A DNA stretch of 13,300 bases from Rhodospirillaceae bacterium (lineage in GTDB: Bacteria; Pseudomonadota; Alphaproteobacteria; UBA8366; GCA-2717185). Under the pieces are notes generated by a model, which saw only the letters and a program-made list of their open reading frames with translations, searched no databases and was not told where the DNA came from. Positions 6,715-12,553 of this stretch are shown here, piece by piece; within the stretch, counting starts at the first letter, position 1, and each line of letters starts with the position of its first letter. The position numbers and the translations under genes are program-made. The stretch is taken from the NCBI GenBank assembly GCA_028817685.1, contig JAPPPC010000381.1, positions 1 through 13,300 of the forward strand, in the 5' to 3' direction.

Positions 6715-7437
6715 ATGCTTCGCGTGCACGCGCTCTGGCGCTATCCGGTAAAGTCGTTACGCGGTGAGGCCTGCGAGACAGTGACCCTGGAGGAGCGCGG
6801 TGTCGTCGGCGATCGCCTCTACGCGATTCGCGACACGGACGGGAAGTTCGGCAGCGGCAAGTCGACAAGAAGGTTTCGTCGCATCGATCGCTTGTTCGAG
6901 CTCGCCTCGGAGTATGAGGATGACGTGCCGGTCGTTCGTTTCCCGGATGGCGGAACGATGCGGGGAGACGACCCGAATATTCACGAGGCGCTGTCCGGAT
7001 TCCTGGGCCAGACGGTAACCCTCGCCCGCGAAGAAGCGATCCTGCATTTTGACGCCGGTCCGGTCCATATCATCAGTACCAGCGCACTTGCCTGGCTGCA
7101 GGACCGGCTCCCGGACCGCCAGATCGATCCGCGGCGGTTCCGGCCCAACATCGTGATCGACGATGTCCGCGACCCGACGCCGGATGATGAATGGCTCGGT
7201 CAGGCGGTGGCGATCGGGGCGGCGCGGCTGCGTATTTTGGAGCCGACCGAACGCTGCGTCATGGTGACCAGCGCGCAGGCGGAGTTGGAACAGGCGCCGG
7301 ACGTGCTGCGGACCATCACTCAGGAAGCCGATCTGCTGTTCGGCCTTTATGCCGAAGTGGTTGTGCCGGGTGAGATCAAGCGTGGCGACCTTGCCGCCCT
7401 GTGTGACGACTGGCGGGGATTTTCGAGCATCCTGTAA
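6715..7437 (+). CDS. MOSC domain protein with MOSC_N barrel (YcbX/mARC-like)
   Basis: This 240-residue protein has the N-terminal beta-barrel signature RYPVKSLRGE (9-18) and the MOSC core RRFRPNIVID (140-149) and TERCVMVT (178-185), where Cys181 is the conserved molybdenum cofactor-related cysteine. MOSC proteins are linked to Moco sulfur handling; the YcbX and mARC groups bind Moco and reduce N-hydroxylated compounds. No 2Fe-2S ferredoxin domain is attached, unlike E. coli YcbX, so an electron partner would have to be separate. The ATG lies 4 nt after the flavoprotein stop, with G-rich sequence (GGGG at 6703-6706) as a possible ribosome site. Pairing with an N-methyl amine dehydrogenase is suggestive of N-containing substrates, but this is inference. 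It converges with the LLM gene with only 10 nt between stops and no clear terminator. Confidence 0.88.
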   Translation: MLRVHALWRYPVKSLRGEACETVTLEERGVVGDRLYAIRDTDGKFGSGKSTRRFRRIDRLFELASEYEDDVPVVRFPDGGTMRGDDPNIHEALSGFLGQTVTLAREEAILHFDAGPVHIISTSALAWLQDRLPDRQIDPRRFRPNIVIDDVRDPTPDDEWLGQAVAIGAARLRILEPTERCVMVTSAQAELEQAPDVLRTITQEADLLFGLYAEVVVPGEIKRGDLAALCDDWRGFSSIL

Positions 7438-7447
7438 ATGCTACCGG

Positions 7448-8605
7448 TCAGTTCCGCAGCCCGGCCTGTTTCATCAAGGGCAGAACGTTGTCCGCGAAAT
7501 AGGCTAAATCCGGCGCGAAGTCGAAAAAATTGATCTGCAGCCCATCGCAGCCGGCGTCTTTCAGGGCGGCGAACTGCTCGACGACCTGCTCCGGCGTGCC
7601 GAAGATTTGAATGTTGCCGCCGATGATCCGTTGGCGACGTTCGTGGCCGCGCCAGGATGCTTGGTCCCCTTCGCGCATCGTACCGACGAGACTGTCGACA
7701 GCCGGCGCGTCCTCGCCGTCCAGTATAGCCTGGCACACCTCTTCCACTTCGCGCTCGGTGTCCCGGCAGATAACGTGCGGGTTGATGACGGTGCGGATTT
7801 CGCGGCCTTGCTCCGCGGCCAGACTTTTGATTTTCGCCGTGTGCGCCGGCAGTGTCTCGAGGGCAGCGCCGATTTCTGCGCCGCCCGGGCTGGTGATGAA
7901 GATCAGATCGGAATACTTCGCGGCGTAGGCGAGCCCTGCTTCGGAACTGCCGGCGTTGACCAGGATAGGCCGGCCGTTCACCGGCTTGGGTGACACGTAG
8001 GCGTCCTTCAGGGACCAGTAGTCGCCCGTCCGGCTGATGTCTTCCTCGGACCGCCACAGCGCGTCCAGCATCTCCGTAAACTCTGCGGCGCGGACATAGC
8101 GCTCGTCCCGCGGAATTGGATCGAGACCGAACATGTCGATTTCGTTCGGCCGGAATCCAGTCACCAGGTTCAGGCCCCAGCGCCCGCCCGTCATGTGATC
8201 CATGGTCGCGCCCAGCTTGGCAAGATGCAGCGGGTGCCAGCCATACAGCACGTGAACGGTCGAGATGAGCATGATGTTGCGCGTCAGGGCCGCAACACCG
8301 GAGGTTACCAGCAACGGATCGATCGTGTATTTGCGGTATTGAGTGGCGCCGCCGTGGCCTTCCGCGCCGAGCCACTGCGCCAGGCCGAAAGCGAGGTCGA
8401 AGCCTGCCTCCTCCGCCTGCACGATCAGCCTTGCGTTGTAGTCGAATGACCAGTCCGTGCCGCGCGGCGCGGTCGAGATCGTCCAGCCGCCGTTCTGGAT
8501 CGGCAGGAACAGGCCCAGCATAAGCGGCTGACGCTTCGCACGTTCGAGCGCGCTAAGCCCGTCCTGAGCCGCGAGATTCGGCGCGCGGCTCGCCGCGACG
8601 GTCAT
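7448..8605 (-). CDS. LLM-class flavin-dependent monooxygenase (RutA/SfnG-like)
   Basis: This 385-residue protein of the bacterial luciferase-like TIM-barrel family uses reduced flavin and O2. Family marks are the opening strand LMLGLFLPIQNGGW (28-41), the ATMDHMTGGRWGLNLVTGF segment (133-151) with its NLVTG flavin-binding stretch, DERYVRAAEF and the later GRPILVNAGSS. Overall it resembles the group containing pyrimidine monooxygenase RutA, dimethylsulfone monooxygenase SfnG and alkanesulfonate monooxygenase SsuD, which cleave C-N or C-S bonds; the substrate is not predictable. The start at 8605 overlaps the TGA of the upstream lyase as ATGA and has no good Shine-Dalgarno sequence, so translation is probably coupled. 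A longer open frame upstream only overlaps the lyase. No flavin reductase partner is in the window. Confidence 0.92.
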   Translation of the reverse strand: MTVAASRAPNLAAQDGLSALERAKRQPLMLGLFLPIQNGGWTISTAPRGTDWSFDYNARLIVQAEEAGFDLAFGLAQWLGAEGHGGATQYRKYTIDPLLVTSGVAALTRNIMLISTVHVLYGWHPLHLAKLGATMDHMTGGRWGLNLVTGFRPNEIDMFGLDPIPRDERYVRAAEFTEMLDALWRSEEDISRTGDYWSLKDAYVSPKPVNGRPILVNAGSSEAGLAYAAKYSDLIFITSPGGAEIGAALETLPAHTAKIKSLAAEQGREIRTVINPHVICRDTEREVEEVCQAILDGEDAPAVDSLVGTMREGDQASWRGHERRQRIIGGNIQIFGTPEQVVEQFAALKDAGCDGLQINFFDFAPDLAYFADNVLPLMKQAGLRN

Positions 8606-9480
8606 TCCGCGGCGTGCGGCGGTGCCTCCCGATAGATCTCGCGCCGCGGATCCCAATCCGCCGCACCGGCACGCCCGAAGGCGCCGCCCGGGCTCATCTC
8701 GGTGATCGGTGCGGGATGTTTTCCTTCCGACTTCATCGTCGACAAAATCTGTTCGCATGCGCCGATGACCTGGACGAACAGCAGGCCTGGGACGATGGCA
8801 ATGCGGTAGCCCATTTCCTTCGCCTTGGCGAACTCGACCTCCGGCGTCTTGCCGCCGCGCACCACGTTGAGCAGGCAGGGGCCGTTGATTTCGCGCGGGG
8901 CGGCCGCGACCTCTTCCATGGTCTGCGGCGCTTCCAGGAATGCCACGTCGGCGCCGGCCTGCAGTGCCGCATTGCATCGCTTAACCGCTTCCTCGAAGCC
9001 GAGCGAGGCGCGTGCGTCGGTCCGCGCGATGATAACGAAGTTTGGATCACGCCTGGCATCTGCCGCGGCGCGGATCTTGGCCTCATAGTCGTCGAGCGGG
9101 ATCAATTCCTTGTCTTCCAGGTGGCCGCAGCGTTTCGGGAAGGCCTGGTCCTCCAGATGGACGCCGGCAACGCCGGCCTTTTCGAATTCCCGGATCGTAC
9201 GAAAGGTGTTGAGCTCGTTGCCGTCGCCATTGTCCGCGTCGGAAATCACCGGCTGGTCGACCGCATCCGCCATGCGGCCGGCATTGGCGACCATTTCGCT
9301 CATCGTGATCAGCCCGTAGTCGGGATAGCCTAGGCTGCAGGAGGTGCCTGCGCCGGTCATGTAGACGGCTGAGAAATCGGCATTGGCGACCAGCTTCGCC
9401 GTCAACCCATCATAGGCGCCCGGCGCCAGGACCATGCCATCACTGGCCATCAAATCGCGTAGCTGCTTGCCCTTCGACAT
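8602..9480 (-). CDS. Isocitrate lyase/PEP mutase family lyase (methylisocitrate lyase-like)
   Basis: This 292-residue protein of the ICL/PEPM superfamily catalyses C-C (or P-C) bond chemistry on small 2-oxo or hydroxy acids with Mg2+. The metal-binding loop reads DADNGDG at 81-87, compared with the usual DADTGYG. The lyase signature K116-R-C118-G-H120 is present, so the catalytic Cys of isocitrate and 2-methylisocitrate lyases is kept. The later ARTDA and LEAPQT segments complete the barrel. The Cys favours a lyase over a phosphonate mutase, but the substrate could be 2-methylisocitrate, dimethylmalate or another acid. ATG at 9480 is preceded by AAAGGGAGA at a proper distance; upstream codons look non-coding. 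It is the first gene of a two-gene unit with the LLM monooxygenase. Confidence 0.92.
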   Translation of the reverse strand: MSKGKQLRDLMASDGMVLAPGAYDGLTAKLVANADFSAVYMTGAGTSCSLGYPDYGLITMSEMVANAGRMADAVDQPVISDADNGDGNELNTFRTIREFEKAGVAGVHLEDQAFPKRCGHLEDKELIPLDDYEAKIRAAADARRDPNFVIIARTDARASLGFEEAVKRCNAALQAGADVAFLEAPQTMEEVAAAPREINGPCLLNVVRGGKTPEVEFAKAKEMGYRIAIVPGLLFVQVIGACEQILSTMKSEGKHPAPITEMSPGGAFGRAGAADWDPRREIYREAPPHAAE

Positions 9481-9664
9481 CGCTATCTCCCTTTTGTCAG
9501 TTGGCCAGACGTTATTACAGCGGCTGGCGTGGCGCAATTACACGGGATCGAGGGCGCGGCCAACCTGCGCCGAAATGACAAAGGGCGTCTAGGGGCCGGC
9601 GCATAGCGCGATAGTCGTTGGCACCGGCGTGACCGACGCTTTCAGGGTTTACCCGATCGGTTAG

Positions 9665-9916
9665 CTAGCGGACGGTTACACCCGTCTCGTTAACCATATC
9701 GCGCATGGCGCCGTAGAATTCGCGCCAGTCCGCCGGTTCCTCGATCGATACCGGCATGTCGGCAATTTTTTCCGCCAGCTCGTCGACATTGTGATCGGCC
9801 ATGAGACCGGCGACCATGGCCGACCACAAGCGATCATCCGGCAGGGCGCGAAGGACAATAGGCATCTCCTCCGCGATCTCCCGCAACAGGAGCCCTATCG
9901 CAGCATTCCGTGTCAT
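9665..9916 (-). CDS. Hypothetical 83-residue acidic, helical protein
   Basis: I do not recognise this family. Its start is well supported: GGGAGG lies seven to eight bases upstream of ATG (complement, about 9924-9929), and codon usage resembles its neighbours. The protein has no signal peptide, cysteine or membrane segment. It begins with an amphipathic stretch (AIGLLLREIAEEMPIVL) and then has an acidic helical middle (NVDELAEKIADM) and a WREFYGAM segment. It lies downstream of the bacteriohemerythrin on the same strand with an 83-nt gap and could share its transcript. It may be a small regulatory or partner protein, but no function can be assigned. Confidence 0.65.
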   Translation of the reverse strand: MTRNAAIGLLLREIAEEMPIVLRALPDDRLWSAMVAGLMADHNVDELAEKIADMPVSIEEPADWREFYGAMRDMVNETGVTVR

Positions 9917-9999
9917 TGGTTAATCCTCCCGCGAGCAGCATAGCATATTAACGCGGGTGCAAGGCCCATGCCGAGGCGGAGAGGGGAAGGTTGTTAACC

Positions 10000-10473
10000 T
10001 TAACGGGATGGCGGCTCCCGCATTTTGTCATACAAACCGGGGCCGAAAGCTTCCGCGATACGGCCCGCCGCGTCAGGGTTGTTTTCGACGCTTCTGCGGT
10101 ATGCCATGTCCTGTATCAGGATATGGTGGTTCAGCCAGTTTTTCAGATACTCGGCCAAATCGCCGATTTGCGAAGGCGCAGTTTCCGCGTTCACCGTGTC
10201 GCGCAAGCCGTGCATGTGCGCGATAAAGGCCGCATGCTCTTCTTTATGACCGGCGGCTTCGGTGTAGCCGCAGGCCTCCATCACCCGCTCTTCGCGCGTG
10301 AAATGGATGTCGACATAATCGAGCAACCGGTTCAGTAAACTGTCCAGAATATCGTAGGCATCTTGCGCACGGACGCTTTCGTGCAAGCGGTTTATCAGGT
10401 GGATAAGCGCTCTGTGATCGTTGTCGATCAGTGGCACGCCGACACTCATGGAGTCGTTCCACTCATAAAACAT
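10000..10473 (-). CDS. Bacteriohemerythrin
   Basis: This 157-residue single-domain hemerythrin is a cytosolic four-helix bundle that binds O2 at a non-haem di-iron centre. All seven canonical ligands are visible: H20 (DNDHRAL), H57 and E61 (HFTREE), H76 and H80 (GHKEEH), H117 and D122 (NHHILIQD). The N-terminal YEWNDSMSVGVPLIDNDH is the standard opening of the family. The start at 10473 has GGGGAG seven bases upstream (complement of 10481-10486); the few upstream codons in frame are not family-like. Roles reported for such proteins are O2 storage, delivery to oxygenases and O2 sensing; here nothing distinguishes them. It is transcribed divergently from septation protein A across about 190 nt, with the 83-residue gene downstream on the same strand. 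Confidence 0.95.
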   Translation of the reverse strand: MFYEWNDSMSVGVPLIDNDHRALIHLINRLHESVRAQDAYDILDSLLNRLLDYVDIHFTREERVMEACGYTEAAGHKEEHAAFIAHMHGLRDTVNAETAPSQIGDLAEYLKNWLNHHILIQDMAYRRSVENNPDAAGRIAEAFGPGLYDKMREPPSR

Positions 10474-10649
10474 GATGCTGCTCCCCTGGTTGGAAAGTAG
10501 GACCATCTTGAAATCAGCTTACCGCGCTTTGATAGATAGCTTCTGCGACCAACTGCCCCTGCGTCGGCTTGACGCGGTCGCGCCGCCTGGCGGTACTGGC
10601 GGTGCGGCTCGGACTGAACGGCGCCCTTTCGGGCCGGGTATCCGCTCCC

Positions 10650-10655
10650 TATATT
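10650..10655 (+). promoter_or_regulatory. Candidate -10 box positioned for a leaderless yciB mRNA
   Basis: TATATT ends six bases before the A of the yciB ATG, so the transcript would be expected to start at or next to the start codon. No purine-rich ribosome-binding sequence stands before the ATG. The sequence 17 bases upstream (TTTCGG) is a poor -35 box. Confidence 0.35.
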
Positions 10656-10661
10656 CACGCT

Positions 10662-11240
10662 ATGGAAAAGAAACCCCCTGCCTGGCTGCGGCCAGCGATC
10701 GAATACGGGCCGCTCGGCATATTTTTGGTCGCCTACTACAAGGTGGATCTAATCTCGGCAACAGGCTGGTTCATGGCTGCCACTGCGGTCGCGCTGGCCG
10801 TTTCCTACATCGTCGAGCGCCGCGTCCCGATCGTGCTGGTGGTGACCGCCGTCATCGTCATGGTGTTCGGTGGTCTCACGCTGCTTCTGGATGACGAGCG
10901 CTTCATCAAGATGAAGCCAACGATCGTCCAAGCGCTGTTCGCTGTTGTGTTGTTGGGCGGGCTCGCCTTGGGCAAGCCGTTGCTGCGGCCATTGTTCAGC
11001 GCGGCGTGGAGCTTGACGGACCGGGGCTGGAACTTGCTGACGCTGCGCTTTGGTCTGTTTTTCGCGGTGATGGCCGTGGCCAATGAGATCGTTTGGCGGA
11101 CGCAAAGCACCGATTTTTGGGTGAACTACAAGATCTTCGGTGCGCTTGCGATCACGTTTGCGTTTACGGCCTGTCAGGCACCTCTGATCAGCCGATACCA
11201 GGTCGATCCTGAAGAAACCGGGTCACCGGAGGGAGACTAA
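10662..11240 (+). CDS. yciB: Septation protein A (YciB/IspZ family inner-membrane protein)
   Basis: This 192-residue polytopic membrane protein has about five hydrophobic segments (roughly 15-28, 36-50, 55-76, 88-105 and 128-172 as one or two spans). The family hallmark DERFIKMKPT is at 78-87, followed by FWVNYKIFG at 152-160. YciB/IspZ proteins sit in the inner membrane and have been linked to cell division and envelope integrity. ATG at 10662 gives the usual N-terminus (WLRPAIEYGPLGIF). An in-frame TTG at 10569 would add 31 residues of low-quality sequence and is rejected. No Shine-Dalgarno sequence precedes the ATG. Its TAA overlaps the stop of the convergent Nudix gene by sharing CTAA at 11237-11240. 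It is not beside ftsY here. Confidence 0.92.
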   Translation: MEKKPPAWLRPAIEYGPLGIFLVAYYKVDLISATGWFMAATAVALAVSYIVERRVPIVLVVTAVIVMVFGGLTLLLDDERFIKMKPTIVQALFAVVLLGGLALGKPLLRPLFSAAWSLTDRGWNLLTLRFGLFFAVMAVANEIVWRTQSTDFWVNYKIFGALAITFAFTACQAPLISRYQVDPEETGSPEGD

Positions 11241-11791
11241 ACGGGCGGATTTGTCCGCGCGGTGAAGACCGGTTGATTCGCCACTTCGCGATGATGGTTC
11301 AATGCCCAGTGGACCGATGGGAAAGCGATGTCGTCCCAAGGAATGTCCTTCCAGTCGAAAAGGTCGACTTCCAGGCTTTCTTCGCCCGCTGCGAAGTCGG
11401 GCGACCGCAATGTCGCGCGATAGATGAGCTGTACCTGGCTGATCCGGGTTACGTTGTAGACGGCGAGCAGGGCATCGATTTCGATATCGGCGCAGGCTTC
11501 TTCCTTCGCCTCGCGGATGGCGCCGGTCTCGGCATCTTCATTCAGTTCAAGGTAACCGGCGGGAATGGTCCAGTAGCCGCGGCGCGGCTCTATGGCACGG
11601 CGGCACATTAATATACGGTCTTCCCAAGTGACGACCGCCCCGACGACGACCAGCGGATTATCGTACTTGATATAGGTGCATTCGGGGCAAACCAGCCGTG
11701 GCCTGTTGTCGCCTTCCGGGACTTCCCGGACGCGGGGGCCGATTTGCGGCGGTTTGTAGGGTTTCGACGGTGGCGCACTCGTATCGGACAT
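11237..11791 (-). CDS. Nudix hydrolase
   Basis: This 184-residue protein has a Nudix box at 79-101 (G79, E85, R93-E94, E97-E98). The usual Gly near the end of the box is Cys100; this position is variable in the zinc-ribbon Nudix group, and the metal-binding REx2EE core is complete. Before it comes a short CPEC knuckle (35-38) and IKYDNPLVVVGAVV, typical of the same group. Members hydrolyse nucleoside diphosphate-X compounds such as NADH, ADP-ribose or FAD; the substrate is not predictable here. ATG at 11791 has only a weak ribosome site, and a GTG at 11833 in the same frame would add 14 residues encoded across a perfect hairpin. I prefer 11791. The gene converges with yciB, the stops overlapping by four bases. 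Confidence 0.9.
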   Translation of the reverse strand: MSDTSAPPSKPYKPPQIGPRVREVPEGDNRPRLVCPECTYIKYDNPLVVVGAVVTWEDRILMCRRAIEPRRGYWTIPAGYLELNEDAETGAIREAKEEACADIEIDALLAVYNVTRISQVQLIYRATLRSPDFAAGEESLEVDLFDWKDIPWDDIAFPSVHWALNHHREVANQPVFTARTNPPV

Positions 11792-11799
11792 ACCGGTAA

Positions 11800-11823
11800 T
11801 CTGGACCGCGAATGCGGTCCAGA
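11800..11823 (-). repeat. Perfect 10-bp inverted repeat just upstream of the Nudix start
   Basis: TCTGGACCGC (11800-11809) and GCGGTCCAGA (11814-11823) are exact complements around the 4-base spacer GAAT. The repeat ends nine bases before the Nudix ATG. In RNA it would be a stable GC-rich hairpin over or next to the ribosome-binding region; in DNA it could be an operator. No T-tract follows on either strand, so a simple intrinsic terminator is unlikely. Confidence 0.7.
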
Positions 11824-11860
11824 CAAGCCCCACCGGATTTTGGTTATTGGTTCCTAGAGT

Positions 11861-11903
11861 TCCGATTCACGTGAAATCCAATTCTTGGAGTTTCACGATT
11901 GGA
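11861..11903 (-). repeat. Imperfect long inverted repeat after the 73-residue gene, containing TTCACGTGAA
   Basis: Bases 11861-11881 and 11885-11903 can pair in three blocks of 5, 7 and 6 base pairs, with a one-base and a three-base bulge, around the loop TTC. The left arm also contains the ten-base palindrome TTCACGTGAA (11866-11875). The hairpin begins three bases after the stop of the 73-residue gene, so it would form the 3' end of that transcript. It has no T-tract. It may be a terminator-like or mRNA-stabilising structure, or a regulator site for the Nudix gene. Confidence 0.5.
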
Positions 11904-11906
11904 ATA

Positions 11907-12128
11907 CTAGACGGTGATGTCCAGCTGTGTGCCGCGTGACGAGTCGCCGCTCGACGAACTTCCACTGCTGTCACCGGAAGATTGCCCGGCGCTGGCAACG
12001 GATGCCGAACTGCCGCCGGCCTGATTGCCTGTCTGGTTCGAGGCCTGCAGGGTCTGCTGCGCACCGCCCGTTTGGGAGGCGCTGAGTACAGTCGACGCTG
12101 CCGATCCTGCAACTTCACTGATAGCCAT
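11907..12128 (-). CDS. Hypothetical 73-residue Ser/Gly/Gln-rich protein
   Basis: This short protein starts with an Ala/Ser-rich, mildly hydrophobic helix (MAISEVAGSAASTVLSAS), passes into a Gln/Asn/Thr-rich middle and ends in a low-complexity Ser/Gly run, with LDITV at the very end. There is no cysteine, aromatic residue or recognised domain. The gene looks genuine: GGAG stands about six bases before the ATG, and a CtrA-like promoter is placed upstream. The opening is loosely like small alphaproteobacterial proteins annotated as putative motility proteins (YjfB type), but I cannot confirm that. It is a single-gene unit ending in a hairpin. It could be a small secreted or surface-associated protein; function unknown. 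Confidence 0.6.
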   Translation of the reverse strand: MAISEVAGSAASTVLSASQTGGAQQTLQASNQTGNQAGGSSASVASAGQSSGDSSGSSSSGDSSRGTQLDITV

Positions 12129-12170
12129 TCGATACTCCGTTTCTCGGATCTGTGGTCAGTTGATGAGGGG

Positions 12171-12202
12171 ACAATAGGCATGACCTCTTAAGAAAGGTTT
12201 AA
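12171..12202 (-). promoter_or_regulatory. CtrA-like box (TTAA-N7-TTAA) with -10 box for the 73-residue gene
   Basis: TTAA at 12188-12191 and TTAA at 12199-12202 are separated by exactly seven bases, matching the alphaproteobacterial CtrA consensus. Read on the minus strand, a -10-like TATTGT follows (complement of 12171-12176). The sequence 17 bases before it (AACCTT) is a poor -35 box and lies inside the TTAA box, the arrangement of CtrA-activated promoters. The predicted start is near 12164, leaving a leader of about 35 bases with the GGAG ribosome site. Confidence 0.45.
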
Positions 12203-12553
12203 AATCGGGCAGGTCCGTCAACATAGTAGATTGAATTTTATGTTTATTTGAACGGCTTACGCGGCCACCAACGTGCAGACCAGCGACGTAAAATTGATCC
12301 AGTGGAGCGCAATAGTGTGCGTTGGGTTGGAGCGCTCGGATAAATCTGATTGCTCATCCGCTCGGTTATCGCCATGAGTCCCGAAAGGCACTGCCACGGT
12401 GTCGATCCGGCGGCGCGTTCGTTCACCAGACCTTAACAACATTTAATCTAAACTGGCAGGAACCGTTCAATTAGACCTCTCTAGTCGGCCGGCTAGGTAA
12501 AAAAATAAATATAGACAATCACTTACAAGAAATTTGGCATTAATAGAACTGAA
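12203..12553. other. Gene-free intergenic region
   Basis: Together with the promoter region before it, about 425 nt separate the 73-residue gene from the DUF2336 gene. Short open stretches on both strands here (for example 12244-12442, minus) lack ribosome sites and protein-like composition. A GC-mixed part runs to about 12430. The last 110 bases are AT-rich and presumably hold the DUF2336 promoter, but I find no convincing -35/-10 pair. TTAA-N6-TTAA at 12433-12446 misses the CtrA spacing by one base. Confidence 0.6.
12481..12496. repeat. Near-perfect 16-bp palindrome upstream of the DUF2336 gene
   Basis: CTAGTCGGCCGGCTAG is self-complementary apart from one T/G pair, lies about 57 bases before the DUF2336 start and is followed by an A-rich run. 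It could be an operator. As a terminator it fails, because no T-tract follows it on the plus strand. Confidence 0.35.

Noticed and set aside
8614..9333. 239-codon plus-strand open frame
   Set aside because: Antisense to the lyase, which carries KRCGH and the metal loop.
9987..10001. Inverted repeat AAGGTT-GTT-AACCTT at the bacteriohemerythrin stop, as a terminator
   Set aside because: Only six weak base pairs and no T-tract follows on the minus strand.
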